Shown here piece after piece: positions 42,365-51,380 of a stretch of DNA of 64,000 nt. The translations under genes were made by a program, and so were the position numbers. Position 1 is the first letter of the stretch, and every line of letters starts with the position of its first letter. This DNA is from Microbacterium algeriense (GTDB taxonomy: Bacteria > Actinomycetota > Actinomycetes > Actinomycetales > Microbacteriaceae). The notes beneath the pieces are model-generated. The model did not search any database. It was not told the origin of the DNA and saw only the letters and a program-made list of their open reading frames with translations. The stretch spans positions 434,001-498,000 of the forward strand of contig NZ_WAAO01000002.1 in assembly GCF_008868005.1 (NCBI RefSeq), given 5' to 3'.

Positions 42365-44470
42365 TCAGGCGTCGGCGAGGCCGAGCGTGTCGAGCAGCCA
42401 GGCCAGCTCGAACGCGCGCTCCTTCCAGGAGTTGTACCGTCCGCTCACGCCGCCGTGGCCCGCGACCATCTCGCACTTCAGCAGCACGTCCGAAGCCCCG
42501 GCCTCCCGCAGTCGAGCGACCCACTTGGCCGGCTCCACGTACAGCACGCGCGTGTCGTTGAGCGACGTCACCGCCAGGATGCGCGGATACGCGACGCCGT
42601 CCCGCACGTTCTCGTACGGCGTGTACGACTTCATGTACGCGTACACCTCCGCGTCGTGGAGCGGGTCGCCCCACTCGTCCCACTCGATCACGGTCAACGG
42701 GAGCGAGGGATCGAGGATCGTCGTCAGCGCATCCACGAACGGCACACCCGCCAGGATCCCGGCGAAGAGCTCGGGGGCGAGGTTGGCGACCGCCCCCATC
42801 AGCAGCCCGCCGGCGCTGCCGCCCTCAGCGACCATCCGGTCCGGCGCGGTGATCCCCGCCTCGACCAGGTGCTCGGCGCAGGCGACGAAGTCCGTGAAGG
42901 TGTTGCGCTTGTGGAGGAGCTTGCCGTCTTCGTACCACTGCCGCCCCATCTCGCCGCCTCCGCGCACATGCGCGACGGCGAACACGACGCCCCGGTCCAG
43001 CTCGGAGAGTCGTGCGACGGAGAACGCCGGATCGATGGAGTGCTCGTACGAGCCGTAGCCGTACAGGTGCAGGGGCCGCGCCTCGGAGCCGGGCTCTCCG
43101 AAGGAGCGCTTCCAGACGAGGGAGATCGGCACGCGCACGCCGTCGGATGCCACGGCCCAGTCGCGGCGCTGTCCGTACTCGGCGGGGTCGTAGCCGCCGA
43201 GCACGGGCACCTGCTTGCGCAGCACGAGCTCTCGCGTCGCGAGGTCGAGGTCGAGGTCGTACACGGTGCCCGGGGTGACGAACGAGGCGTAACCCAGGCG
43301 CAGGAAGGGGGAGTGCCACTCGGGGTTGCCGCTCACGCCCGCGGAGTACAGCGGCTCGTCGAACCGGAGTTCATCGACCGTGTCGGTGGAGTAGTCGAGC
43401 AGCCCGACGCGTTCGAGACCCTCGCTGCGGTACTCGACCGTCGCGTAGTCGCGGAAGGCGTCCACTCCGAGCAGGCGACGCCCCTGCTCGTGCGGGACGA
43501 CCACATGCCGCTCGCCCTGCGGATCGGAGACGGATACCGAGACGAGCTCGAAGTCCAGGGCCTGGTCGTTGTGCAGGATCAGCAGGCGGTCCTCGCCGTC
43601 CACCACGGCATGATCGACCGCGTACTCGACGCCTTCCCGCCGTGGCCAGACGAGTCGCGGCTCGGCGGTCAGCTCGCCCGCCAGGTCGACGAGGTACTCC
43701 TCGCTCGTGATACTCGACCCGACCCCGATGACCAGGAACCGACGGCTGCGGGTGATCCCCGCCCCGAGCCAGAACTTCTCGTCCGGCTCATGGAAGAGCT
43801 TCACGTCGGAGGAGACCGGAGTGCCGAGCCGGTGCAGCCACAGCGTGTCCGGTCGCCACGCCTCATCGCGTGTCGTGTAGAGGACGCCGGTGCCGTCCGG
43901 CGTGAAGAACGCCCCGCCGGTGTTCGGGATCTCGTCGTCGAGGGTGGCGCCCGTGGTCAGGTCGCGTACGCGCACGGTGTACAGCTCGTCGCCCTCGAAG
44001 TCGGTCGACCACAGGAGCTTGGTCGCGTCGTCGGAGGTGTCGAAGGCGCCCAGCGAGAAGAACTCGTGCCCCTCGGCTTCGACGTTGCCGTCGAGGAGGA
44101 TCTCCTCACCCGCGACGGGAACGTCCGGCTCGAGCCGCGGGGGTGTCCAGTCGTCCGCATCGGCGGCGGCGCGGCAGTGGATGCCGTATTGCGCGCCTTC
44201 CTCGGTGCGGCTGTAGTACCACCAGTCACCGCGGCGGGTCGGGACGGACAGGTCGGTCTCCTGCACGCGTCCTCTGATCTCCTGGAACAGCCGTTCCCTG
44301 AGGTCGGCGAGATGCGCGGTCTCGGCGTCGGTGTGGGCGTTCTCGGCCTCGAGGTGGGCGATGACCTCGTCCGAGTCCTTGGCCCTGAGCCACTCGTAGG
44401 GATCGTCGAAGGTGTCGCCGTGGTGCGTGCGGAGGGTGGAGCGGCGGTCTGCCGTGGGTGCGTCAGTCAC
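42365..44470 (-). CDS. ptrB: Oligopeptidase B (S9A serine peptidase)
   Basis: This 701-residue prolyl-oligopeptidase-family enzyme cleaves oligopeptides after basic residues in the cytoplasm. An N-terminal beta-propeller begins with 'DPYEWLRAKDSDEVIAHLEAENAH'. The C-terminal alpha/beta hydrolase has 'YGYGSYEHSIDPAFSVARL', nucleophile 'AEGGSAGGLLMGAVAN', and the Asp and His regions 'SLNDTRVLYVEPAKW' and 'GHGGVSGRYNSWKE'. All triad blocks are intact. GTG 44470 lies six bases after TAGCGT. Confidence 0.92.
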   Translation of the reverse strand: MTDAPTADRRSTLRTHHGDTFDDPYEWLRAKDSDEVIAHLEAENAHTDAETAHLADLRERLFQEIRGRVQETDLSVPTRRGDWWYYSRTEEGAQYGIHCRAAADADDWTPPRLEPDVPVAGEEILLDGNVEAEGHEFFSLGAFDTSDDATKLLWSTDFEGDELYTVRVRDLTTGATLDDEIPNTGGAFFTPDGTGVLYTTRDEAWRPDTLWLHRLGTPVSSDVKLFHEPDEKFWLGAGITRSRRFLVIGVGSSITSEEYLVDLAGELTAEPRLVWPRREGVEYAVDHAVVDGEDRLLILHNDQALDFELVSVSVSDPQGERHVVVPHEQGRRLLGVDAFRDYATVEYRSEGLERVGLLDYSTDTVDELRFDEPLYSAGVSGNPEWHSPFLRLGYASFVTPGTVYDLDLDLATRELVLRKQVPVLGGYDPAEYGQRRDWAVASDGVRVPISLVWKRSFGEPGSEARPLHLYGYGSYEHSIDPAFSVARLSELDRGVVFAVAHVRGGGEMGRQWYEDGKLLHKRNTFTDFVACAEHLVEAGITAPDRMVAEGGSAGGLLMGAVANLAPELFAGILAGVPFVDALTTILDPSLPLTVIEWDEWGDPLHDAEVYAYMKSYTPYENVRDGVAYPRILAVTSLNDTRVLYVEPAKWVARLREAGASDVLLKCEMVAGHGGVSGRYNSWKERAFELAWLLDTLGLADA

Positions 44471-44476
44471 CGTCTC

Positions 44477-44482
44477 ACGCTA
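44477..44482 (-). promoter_or_regulatory. Leaderless promoter TAGCGT for ptrB
   Basis: TAGCGT on the minus strand, six bases, then GTG 44470. Confidence 0.6.
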
Positions 44483-44534
44483 TCCCAGGTCGAGTTGACC
44501 GGCACGGGGGAGGGTGGGAGGATTTACCGGGGCC

Positions 44535-44563
44535 GGTTAACGGAAGTCAAACCCACGGTGAAC
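44535..44563 (+). promoter_or_regulatory. PHO-box-like direct repeats before the phosphate transporter
   Basis: GGTTAAC (44535), GTCAAAC (44546) and GGTGAAC (44557) follow one another at exactly 11-bp spacing. GGTGAAC is the complement of GTTCACC, the core of the 11-bp direct repeat units bound by actinobacterial PhoP. The position 63 bases before the transporter start fits phosphate control. Confidence 0.55.
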
Positions 44564-44625
44564 TCTTCGTTCAGCACGTCGACCACGTCGACACGTCCTT
44601 CGTCCTCAACGACCGAAAGCGAACG

Positions 44626-45996
44626 GTGGAAACCGCAGCCCTCATCGTCGTGCTTGTCATCGCGCTGGCACTCTTCTTCGACTTCACCAACGGCTTCCAC
44701 GACACGGCGAACGCCATGGCGACGCCGATCGCGACGGGCGCCCTGAAGCCCAAGACCGCCGTCCTGCTCGCCGCGGTCCTGAACCTCGTCGGCGCGTTCC
44801 TGTCCACGGAGGTCTCGAAGACCATCTCCGGCGGCATCATCCGCGAGGACGCGATCCTCGACGCGGGGGCCGATCTGTTCCTGTCGCTGATCTTCGCGGG
44901 ACTCATCGGCGCGATCACCTGGAACATGCTGACCTGGCTGCTCGGGCTTCCCTCGAGCTCCTCGCACGCCCTGTTCGGCGGCCTCATCGGTGCCACGCTC
45001 GTCGGTGCCGGGATGGGTGGGATCGACTTCGGGGCCGTGCTGTCCAAGATCGTGCTGCCCGCGCTCATCGCGCCCGTCACCGCGGGGATCATCGCGTTCG
45101 CGGCGACCAAGATCGCGTACTCGGTGACCCGTCGCTATGACGGCAAGCCCGACGGTCGCGACGGGTTCCGCTGGGGACAGATCTTCACCTCCTCGCTCGT
45201 CGCGCTCGCACACGGCACGAACGACGCGCAGAAGACGATGGGCGTGATCACCCTCGCGATGATCACGATCGGCTGGCAGTCGGGTGCTCACCACGAGCCC
45301 GAGCTGTGGGTCATCATCGCCTGTGCGTTCACGATCGCGCTCGGCACCTACCTCGGCGGATGGCGCATCATCCGCACCCTCGGCAAGGGCCTGACCGATG
45401 TCAAGCCCGCTCAGGGTTTCGCGGCGGAGAGCTCCACGGCAGCGACGATCCTCGCGTCGAGCGCTCTCGGCTTCGCCCTCTCGACGACGCAGGTCGCCTC
45501 CGGCTCGGTCATCGGCTCCGGTCTGGGGCGCCGCGGTTCCACGGTGCGCTGGCGGACCGCCGGCCGCATCGGCGTCGGCTGGCTGCTCACCCTTCCGGCG
45601 GCGGGCGGCGTCGGTGCGCTGGCTGCACTGCTGGTCGTGTGGCTCGGGAACTGGGGCGTGGCGATCGACGCCGTGCTGGCCCTGGCGATCATCCTCGGCC
45701 TCTTCATGCGCTCGCGCCGGAATGCCGTGACGCCGGCGAACGCCATGAGCGACGTCGCCGCGTCGGGCAGGGCGATCGAGCTTCCGGACACGCCCCCGCC
45801 CACGCGCCGACAGCTGCGCATCGAGCAGGCGAAGGCGGAGGCCAAAGCCCGCGCCGAGGCCCGCGAGAAGGTGAAGGCCCAGGCCAAGAAGGACGCGAAG
45901 GCGAAGGCCGAGAAGAAGGCTCAGGCCAAGGCGGGAGCCAAGGCGTCGAAGTCGTCGACGGGCGTGCCCGCTGAGCGGAACGGGGACTCGGAATGA
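44626..45996 (+). CDS. pit: PiT-family inorganic phosphate transporter
   Basis: This 456-residue membrane transporter imports phosphate, usually as a metal-phosphate complex with protons. Both signature repeats are seen: 'FDFTNGFHDTANAMATPIATGAL' at residues about 13-35, and 'ALAHGTNDAQKTMGVITLA' in the second half. About ten membrane helices. The C-terminal 55 residues form an unusual Ala/Lys-rich tail (for example 'KAQAKKDAKAKAEKKAQAKA'). GTG 44626 begins the first helix; the frame is open further upstream but the PHO-like box lies there. The next gene overlaps its stop by four bases. Confidence 0.9.
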   Translation: METAALIVVLVIALALFFDFTNGFHDTANAMATPIATGALKPKTAVLLAAVLNLVGAFLSTEVSKTISGGIIREDAILDAGADLFLSLIFAGLIGAITWNMLTWLLGLPSSSSHALFGGLIGATLVGAGMGGIDFGAVLSKIVLPALIAPVTAGIIAFAATKIAYSVTRRYDGKPDGRDGFRWGQIFTSSLVALAHGTNDAQKTMGVITLAMITIGWQSGAHHEPELWVIIACAFTIALGTYLGGWRIIRTLGKGLTDVKPAQGFAAESSTAATILASSALGFALSTTQVASGSVIGSGLGRRGSTVRWRTAGRIGVGWLLTLPAAGGVGALAALLVVWLGNWGVAIDAVLALAIILGLFMRSRRNAVTPANAMSDVAASGRAIELPDTPPPTRRQLRIEQAKAEAKARAEAREKVKAQAKKDAKAKAEKKAQAKAGAKASKSSTGVPAERNGDSE

Positions 45997-46328
45997 ACGT
46001 CGTGATCGACTGGCTCGCCTTCCTCCAGGTCTTCGTCGCGGCTCTCGTCGGAGCTGCTGCGATCGTCACGTTCTACGCCCTCGGGCTCCGACTGCTCGTG
46101 CGCAGCGGACATGCCCCCGTGGTGAGTCCGGCGGAGTTCACGGACGCGATCACCGTGATCACCGAGAAGGAGCTCAAGCGCGCCGAGAAGCAGGCGGCGA
46201 AGGCGGCTCGCAAGAGCCCGCTCACCGAGGGGCAGAAGAAGCTCGCCCTCGTGGGTGCGTACGCGTGCTTCGCGCTGTGCGCGGCGGCGGTCGTCGCCGG
46301 CATCCTGATGCTCGTGGTGGGGCACTGA
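45993..46328 (+). CDS. Small two-helix membrane protein paired with Pit
   Basis: This 111-residue protein has an N-terminal helix (about 5-35), a charged Lys/Ala/Glu-rich cytoplasmic segment ('EKELKRAEKQAAKAARKS'), and a second helix (85-108). ATG 45993 overlaps the transporter stop (ATGA), indicating translational coupling and a likely accessory role. No family is recognised. Confidence 0.75.
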   Translation: MNVVIDWLAFLQVFVAALVGAAAIVTFYALGLRLLVRSGHAPVVSPAEFTDAITVITEKELKRAEKQAAKAARKSPLTEGQKKLALVGAYACFALCAAAVVAGILMLVVGH

Positions 46329-46395
46329 CGACGGCATCGTCCGCCGACGCCTGAGTCGGATGCGCAGCCCCCGGCGGAACGTCGCGGCGGACGCC

Positions 46396-46401
46396 TAGGC
46401 T
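46396..46401 (+). promoter_or_regulatory. Leaderless promoter TAGGCT for the phosphoesterase gene
   Basis: TAGGCT, six bases, then ATG 46408. Confidence 0.65.
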
Positions 46402-46407
46402 GATGCC

Positions 46408-47328
46408 ATGTCCGCAGGAAACGCTCCCTCGTACGTCTTCGGTCGTCATCGGCCCGCCTCGCACGTGCTCATCCATGTGAGCGACCCGCACTTCCTCGCG
46501 GGCGGCGCGCTCCTGGGCGGTCACTACGACGTCGAGGAGAACTTCTCCCGGACGCTGGAGGCGATCCGCGCGGTGCACCCGCATCCGGCGGCGATCGTGA
46601 TCACGGGCGACCTCGCCGACCTGGGGGAGCCGGACGCCTATCGTCGGCTCCGCGCCGCGGTCGAGCCGGTCGCCGAAGAACTCGGGGCACCGGTGGTGTG
46701 GGTCGCCGGGAATCACGATGAGCGCCCGGCGCTGCGCGCCGAGCTGTGGGACCTGGCTCCGACGGAGGAACCCGTCACCGGGGTCTGGGACCTCGACGGC
46801 CTCCGACTCGTCGCCCTGGACACGAGCGTGCCCGGCTGGCACCACGGCGATCTCGACGACGGGCAGTTGACATGGCTGGCCGGCATCCTGTCCGAGCCGG
46901 CGCCGCACGGCACCCTCCTCGCGATGCATCACCCGCCGCTGCCCAGTCATCTCCCGCTCTTCGACATCCTGGAGCTGCGCCATCAGGATGAGCTCGCCGA
47001 GGTGATCCGCGGGACCGATGTCCGCGGGATCCTCGCGGGTCACCTGCACTACTCCTCGAACGGCACGTTCGCCGGAGTGCCGGTGAGCGTCGCGTCGGCC
47101 ACCTGCTACACGATGAACGTCGCGCGGCCCTCCGCGGAGGTGAACGGCATGGACGCTGCTCAGGCCTTCCAGCTGGTGCACGTCTACCCTGACACGATCA
47201 CGCACACGGTGGTTCCGGTGGTCGACGCCCCCACCGGCGACTTCTTCTCGGAGGAGTGGCTGGAGCGCATGGCGATGCTCACCCCGGAGGCGCGACTCGA
47301 GGCCTTCTCCCGCAAACCCGGACGGTGA
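46408..47328 (+). CDS. CpdA-like metallophosphoesterase
   Basis: This 306-residue calcineurin-like phosphodiesterase shows the full two-metal set: 'HVSDPHF' (D-x-H), 'ITGDLADLG' (GD), 'VAGNHDER' (GNHD), 'LAMHHPPL' and 'LAGHLHYSS' (GHxH). The pattern is closest to class III cyclic nucleotide phosphodiesterases (CpdA/Rv0805), so 3',5'-cAMP or a related diester is the likely substrate. The C-terminal 40 residues are extra, as in Rv0805-type enzymes. Confidence 0.85.
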   Translation: MSAGNAPSYVFGRHRPASHVLIHVSDPHFLAGGALLGGHYDVEENFSRTLEAIRAVHPHPAAIVITGDLADLGEPDAYRRLRAAVEPVAEELGAPVVWVAGNHDERPALRAELWDLAPTEEPVTGVWDLDGLRLVALDTSVPGWHHGDLDDGQLTWLAGILSEPAPHGTLLAMHHPPLPSHLPLFDILELRHQDELAEVIRGTDVRGILAGHLHYSSNGTFAGVPVSVASATCYTMNVARPSAEVNGMDAAQAFQLVHVYPDTITHTVVPVVDAPTGDFFSEEWLERMAMLTPEARLEAFSRKPGR

Positions 47329-47334
47329 CCGGCG

Positions 47335-47340
47335 TAGACT
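47335..47340 (+). promoter_or_regulatory. Minus-10 box TAGACT of aspA
   Basis: TAGACT predicts a leader of about 43 bases before ATG 47390, which carries GAGGA near 47379. Confidence 0.5.
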
Positions 47341-47389
47341 GGGGACATCCCCCACCCTTCTCACCCGCCACGACCCACGAGGATGTGAC

Positions 47390-48850
47390 ATGGCTTCTGC
47401 CGCGCCTACCCTGACCCGCACCGAGACCGATTCGCTCGGGAGCATGGAGATTCCCGCCGACGCGTACTGGGGGATCCACACCGCCCGCGCCGATGCGAAC
47501 TTCCCGATCACGAAGCGGCCCATCTCGGTGTATCCCGACCTCGTCGTGGGCCTCGCGATGGTCAAGCAGGCGAGCGCCAGGGCGAACCGCGAGATCGGCG
47601 TGCTGGACCCGGAACGGGCCGACCTGATCGACCGTGCCGCGCAACGCGTCATCGACGGCGAGTTCCACGAGCAGTTCACGGTCGGCGTCATCCAGGGTGG
47701 GGCCGGAACCTCGACCAACATGAACGCGAACGAGGTCATCACCAACATCGCGCTCGAGATGGCCGGCCGCGAGAAGGGCGACTACGCCTTCCTCTCGCCG
47801 ATCGACCACACCAACCGCAGCCAGTCGACGAACGACGTCTATCCGACCGCAGTGAAGATCGGTCTGTCCCTGACGCTGCGTTCGCTGCTCGAGGAGCTCG
47901 ATCTGCTGCGTCTGTCGTTCCTCGGCAAGTCGCGCGAGTTCCACGACGTGCTCAAGGTCGGACGCACCCAGCTGCAGGACGCCGTGCCGATGACGCTCGG
48001 GCAGGAGTTCAACGGCTTCGCCACGACCCTCGGCTACGACCACACGCGCCTCACCGAGAACGCCTCGCTGATGTTCGAGATCAACATGGGCGCCACGGCG
48101 ATCGGCACGGGCATCACCACGCACCCCGGCTATGCTCCCGCCGTGCTCAAGCACCTGCGCGAGATCACCGGACTCGACCTGCGCACGGCGGGAGACCTCG
48201 TCGAGGCGACCAGCGACACCGGATCGTTCATGTCGTTCTCCTCGACGCTCAAGCGCAACGCGATGAAGCTGTCGAAGATCTGCAACGACCTCCGGCTGCT
48301 GTCGTCCGGTCCGCAGGCGGGTCTCGGCGAGATCAACCTCCCGGCTATGCAGGCGGGGTCGAGCATCATGCCGGGCAAGGTCAACCCGGTCATCCCGGAG
48401 GTCGTGAACCAGGTGGCGTTCGCCGTCGCCGGCGCCGACATGACCGTGACGATGGCGGCAGAGGCCGGTCAGCTGCAGCTGAACGCCTTCGAGCCGGTCA
48501 TCGCGCACTCGATCTTCCAGTCGATCACCTGGATGCGTCAGGCGATGTGGACCCTGCGCGTCAACTGCGTCGACGGCATCACCGCCAACCGTGACCGCCT
48601 CGGGGCGATGGTGGGCGCATCCGTCGGCGTGATCACCGCGCTGACGCCGTTCATCGGCTACGCGGCCGCCGCCGCTCTCGCCAAGACGGCTCTGCTCACG
48701 AACCGGAGCGTCGCCGACCTCGTGGTCGAGGCGGGGCTGATGTCGCGCGACGAGGTCACCAAGCAGCTGTCGCCGGCGCGCCTGTCCGGGCTGGAGACCA
48801 TCACCGCCGCCATCCCCGTGGTCACGCCCGAGGACCTCATCGAGATCTGA
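47390..48850 (+). CDS. aspA: Aspartate ammonia-lyase
   Basis: This 486-residue member of the fumarase C/aspartase superfamily reversibly converts aspartate to fumarate and ammonia. Seen: 'GAGTSTNMNANEVITN' (substrate-binding), 'SPIDHTNRSQSTNDVYPTA', and the catalytic signature 'GSSIMPGKVNP' near residue 323. The 'NMNANEV' form favours aspartase over fumarase. Followed by a strong bidirectional terminator. Confidence 0.92.
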   Translation: MASAAPTLTRTETDSLGSMEIPADAYWGIHTARADANFPITKRPISVYPDLVVGLAMVKQASARANREIGVLDPERADLIDRAAQRVIDGEFHEQFTVGVIQGGAGTSTNMNANEVITNIALEMAGREKGDYAFLSPIDHTNRSQSTNDVYPTAVKIGLSLTLRSLLEELDLLRLSFLGKSREFHDVLKVGRTQLQDAVPMTLGQEFNGFATTLGYDHTRLTENASLMFEINMGATAIGTGITTHPGYAPAVLKHLREITGLDLRTAGDLVEATSDTGSFMSFSSTLKRNAMKLSKICNDLRLLSSGPQAGLGEINLPAMQAGSSIMPGKVNPVIPEVVNQVAFAVAGADMTVTMAAEAGQLQLNAFEPVIAHSIFQSITWMRQAMWTLRVNCVDGITANRDRLGAMVGASVGVITALTPFIGYAAAAALAKTALLTNRSVADLVVEAGLMSRDEVTKQLSPARLSGLETITAAIPVVTPEDLIEI

Positions 48851-48864
48851 CCGGGGGAGACGAG

Positions 48865-48902
48865 AAGGGGGGGACGGATGCTTCGGCATCCGTCCCCCCC
48901 TT
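48865..48902. terminator. Perfect 17-bp bidirectional terminator with TTCG loop
   Basis: Arms 48865-48881 and 48886-48902 are exact complements (AAGGGGGGGACGGATGC on the left) closed by a C(TTCG)G tetraloop. It sits between the convergent aspA and FAH-family stops and can serve both. Confidence 0.92.
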
Positions 48903-48918
48903 CTGTCTGCGTCGTGCG

Positions 48919-49788
48919 TCAGTCCGTGATCCGGCAGTGCGTGGTGAGCTCGCCGATCCCGTCGATGCCGACCGTGACGGTCGAGTGATCGCGGAGGAAG
49001 ATCTGCGGATCGCGTGAGTAGCCGGCACCGCCCGGGCTCCCGGTCGAGATGAGCGTGCCGGGCAGCAGGGTGAGCGACTGCGACAGGTGCGCGATCAGCT
49101 TGGCGACTGAGCGCACCATCTGGTCCGTGCTCGCGTCCTGAACGGTGTGACCGTCGACGACCGCCCAGATGTGCAGATCCTGCGGGTCGGCGATCTCATC
49201 CGCGGTCACGGCGAAGGGACCGGTGGGTGTGAAGCCGTCGAAGGACTTGCAGCGCGACCACTGCGCCTCGGAGAACTGGATGTTCCGCGCGGTGATGTCG
49301 TTGACGACGGTGTAGCCCCAGACATGCGAGAGGGCATCCGCCTCGGCGACGTCCTTGGCCGGCGTGCCGATGAGGACGCCGAGCTCGGCCTCGTAGTCGA
49401 CGGCTTCGCTGAGGCTGCGCGGCCAGGACGTGGTCTGTTCGTGACCCGTCAGCGAGTTCGGCCAGAGGGTGAACACCGTCGGGGCTGCATCGGTCTTGAG
49501 CCCGAGCTCGCTCGAGTGCGCGGCGTAGTTGAGCCCGACGGCGAGAACCGCCGGGGGAGCGATCACGGCGGAAGCGAAGGACCAGTCGCCGAGCGGGTGC
49601 CGGTCCGCGGCGCCCTCGGCCACGGCGGAGCGGAGGCGCTCGAGCAGGGCGTCGCCTCCTTCGATGAGCTGCTGCAGCGTGGCAGGAGCATCGGTCACGA
49701 GGTCGGAGACGAGGATGGCGTCCGAGTCCTGCACCACGGCGAGAACCGCATGAGGGGAGTCAGGACGGCGCAGATGAGCGAACCGCAT
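48919..49788 (-). CDS. Fumarylacetoacetate hydrolase-family protein
   Basis: This 289-residue protein has the FAH/HpcE fold of metal-dependent hydrolases and decarboxylases acting on 2-oxo-acid dienes. Seen: 'VGLNYAAHSSELG', metal-binding 'VDYEAELGVLIG', 'GYTVVNDITARNIQ', 'KSFDGFTPTGP' and 'ISTGSPGG'. The specific substrate is unclear; acylpyruvase or 2-hydroxyhepta-diene activity are options. The start lies six bases after TAGCGT. Confidence 0.85.
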   Translation of the reverse strand: MRFAHLRRPDSPHAVLAVVQDSDAILVSDLVTDAPATLQQLIEGGDALLERLRSAVAEGAADRHPLGDWSFASAVIAPPAVLAVGLNYAAHSSELGLKTDAAPTVFTLWPNSLTGHEQTTSWPRSLSEAVDYEAELGVLIGTPAKDVAEADALSHVWGYTVVNDITARNIQFSEAQWSRCKSFDGFTPTGPFAVTADEIADPQDLHIWAVVDGHTVQDASTDQMVRSVAKLIAHLSQSLTLLPGTLISTGSPGGAGYSRDPQIFLRDHSTVTVGIDGIGELTTHCRITD

Positions 49789-49794
49789 GCTTCT

Positions 49795-49800
49795 ACGCTA
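49795..49800 (-). promoter_or_regulatory. Leaderless promoter TAGCGT for the FAH-family gene
   Basis: TAGCGT on the minus strand, six bases, then ATG 49788. Confidence 0.6.
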
Positions 49801-49865
49801 CCGGGTGGCGGGCGGTGAGCGGTTGGAGGACTCGGCCATACCCGTGCGGGCTCTGTTGTGCCGCC

Positions 49866-49871
49866 TAAGCT
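49866..49871 (+). promoter_or_regulatory. Leaderless promoter TAAGCT for the PrsW gene
   Basis: TAAGCT, six bases, then ATG 49878. This favours 49878 over the in-frame GTG at 49872. Confidence 0.6.
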
Positions 49872-49877
49872 GTGGCT

Positions 49878-51170
49878 ATGACTTTCGGAGGACCGCCCCC
49901 GCAGCAGCCGTCGCCGTACACGCCGCCGCCCGCGTCGCTTCAGGCCTCCCCGCCCGCGTACACGGCCGCGCCGTCGCCGACGTTCCCGACGGCACCGGCC
50001 CCCGCGACGGGCTACGCCTCCTCGCTCGCGCAGCCGACGCCGTACACACCGCCGGCACCGGTGGCTCCGGCCCCGGCGCCCTCGCTGCCCGCGCTGCCTG
50101 TCCCGACCAGGAAGGGCCGAACGGTCTCGCTGTGGCTGTTCGGGGTGCTGGGGTTCCTGCTGATCGCCCTCGTCGGCTATTTCGTGTGGGCACTCGGATC
50201 GGTGGCCTCGATCGTGGGACTGGTGCTCGCCCTGATCCCGCTGACTATCGTCTTCCTGGGCGTCCGCCTGATCGACCGCTGGGAACCGGAACCCAAGCGG
50301 CTCATCGCCTTCGCCATCGCATGGGGCGCGGTCGCCGCGGTGGGGCTCACCCTACTCGTGGACACCGCGCTGACCCTGCTGTTCGACATCCGCTCGGAGG
50401 AGTTCAGCGCCGTCGTGCAGGCCCCGATCGTGGAGGAGTTCTGGAAGGGGCTCGGCGTCTTCCTCATCTTCCTGCTCGCACGGCGGGCTTTCGACGGTCC
50501 GGTCGACGGCATCGTGTACGGAGCACTCGTGGGCGCGGGGTTCGCCTTCACCGAGAACATCCAGTACTTCGGCCTGAGTCTGATCGAGGGCGGCGGGGAG
50601 CAGCTCACGGTCACGTTCGTCGTCCGGGGGCTCCTGTCGCCGTTCGCGCACGCCATGTTCACGGCGATGACGGGTTTCGCGATCGGGCTCGTCGCCCGGC
50701 GGCACGGTTCTGCGGGGTCGGCTTTCGGGGCCGGGGCCGTGGGACTGATCGGGGCGATCCTGCTGCACGCGCTGTGGAACGGATCCGCCACGTTCGCGGA
50801 CTTCTTCGGGCTCTATTTCACACTGCAGGTGCCGCTCTTCGTCGGATTCATCCTCGGCATCGTCGCCCTGCGACGGGAAGAGGCGAGACTCACCAGGGCA
50901 CGACTGAGCGACTACGCGGCCGCCGGCTGGTTCACACCGGAGGAGGTCACGATGCTCGCGACTCCGGCGGGACGCAAGGTGGGCCTGGCGTGGGCCGCGC
51001 AGCTCCGGGGCGACCGGCGCCGGCTGATGCGTGCGTTCATCAAGGACGCGACGGAGCTCGCGTCCGTCCGACAGCGCGCGATCACCGGGCGTGACCCGCT
51101 GGCGGTGGACGACGAGCGGGCGCTGCTGATCCGCACGCGCGCTACGAGAGCGGCGCTGCTGGCCTACTGA
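49878..51170 (+). CDS. PrsW-family intramembrane metalloprotease
   Basis: This 430-residue protein has a Pro/Ala-rich cytoplasmic N-terminus of about 75 residues and then eight or so membrane helices. PrsW motifs are seen: 'VEEFWKGLG' (EExxK), 'AFTENIQYF' (ExxxN-type), 'FAHAMFTAMTGFAIG' and 'HALWNGSA' with conserved histidines. Family members cleave anti-sigma factors (B. subtilis RsiW) within the membrane. The charged C-terminal 100 residues have no recognised domain. No sigma/anti-sigma pair is adjacent. Confidence 0.87.
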   Translation: MTFGGPPPQQPSPYTPPPASLQASPPAYTAAPSPTFPTAPAPATGYASSLAQPTPYTPPAPVAPAPAPSLPALPVPTRKGRTVSLWLFGVLGFLLIALVGYFVWALGSVASIVGLVLALIPLTIVFLGVRLIDRWEPEPKRLIAFAIAWGAVAAVGLTLLVDTALTLLFDIRSEEFSAVVQAPIVEEFWKGLGVFLIFLLARRAFDGPVDGIVYGALVGAGFAFTENIQYFGLSLIEGGGEQLTVTFVVRGLLSPFAHAMFTAMTGFAIGLVARRHGSAGSAFGAGAVGLIGAILLHALWNGSATFADFFGLYFTLQVPLFVGFILGIVALRREEARLTRARLSDYAAAGWFTPEEVTMLATPAGRKVGLAWAAQLRGDRRRLMRAFIKDATELASVRQRAITGRDPLAVDDERALLIRTRATRAALLAY

Positions 51171-51187
51171 GAGGTCCGTCCGGCAAG

Positions 51188-51238
51188 ACTCAGCGCCCGG
51201 TGCTGCGGCGATGCCTGCGAGTCTCCCGGGCGCTGAGT
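51188..51238 (+). terminator. Hairpin after the PrsW gene
   Basis: Perfect 13-bp inverted repeat ACTCAGCGCCCGG (51188-51200) / CCGGGCGCTGAGT (51226-51238) with a 25-base loop, in the 210-bp gap before the FKBP gene. The rest of the gap shows only the FKBP promoter. Confidence 0.6.
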
Positions 51239-51368
51239 TGATCTGTAATCAGGGTGCACCCGCCCGCTCGTGGGTGTCAAGAGCTTCTTCGACGGCGCAG
51301 GCCGGCGGTCGCCGGGGTGTTCGCTGTGAGCAGGTGCGTTCGCGTTGACCCGTTCCGGCGTGCTCGGG

Positions 51369-51374
51369 TTTGAT
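51369..51374 (+). promoter_or_regulatory. Minus-10 box TTTGAT of the FKBP gene
   Basis: TTTGAT, six bases (GGAGGC), then ATG 51381. The spacer is also a good ribosome site, so either initiation mode is possible. Confidence 0.4.
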
Positions 51375-51380
51375 GGAGGC

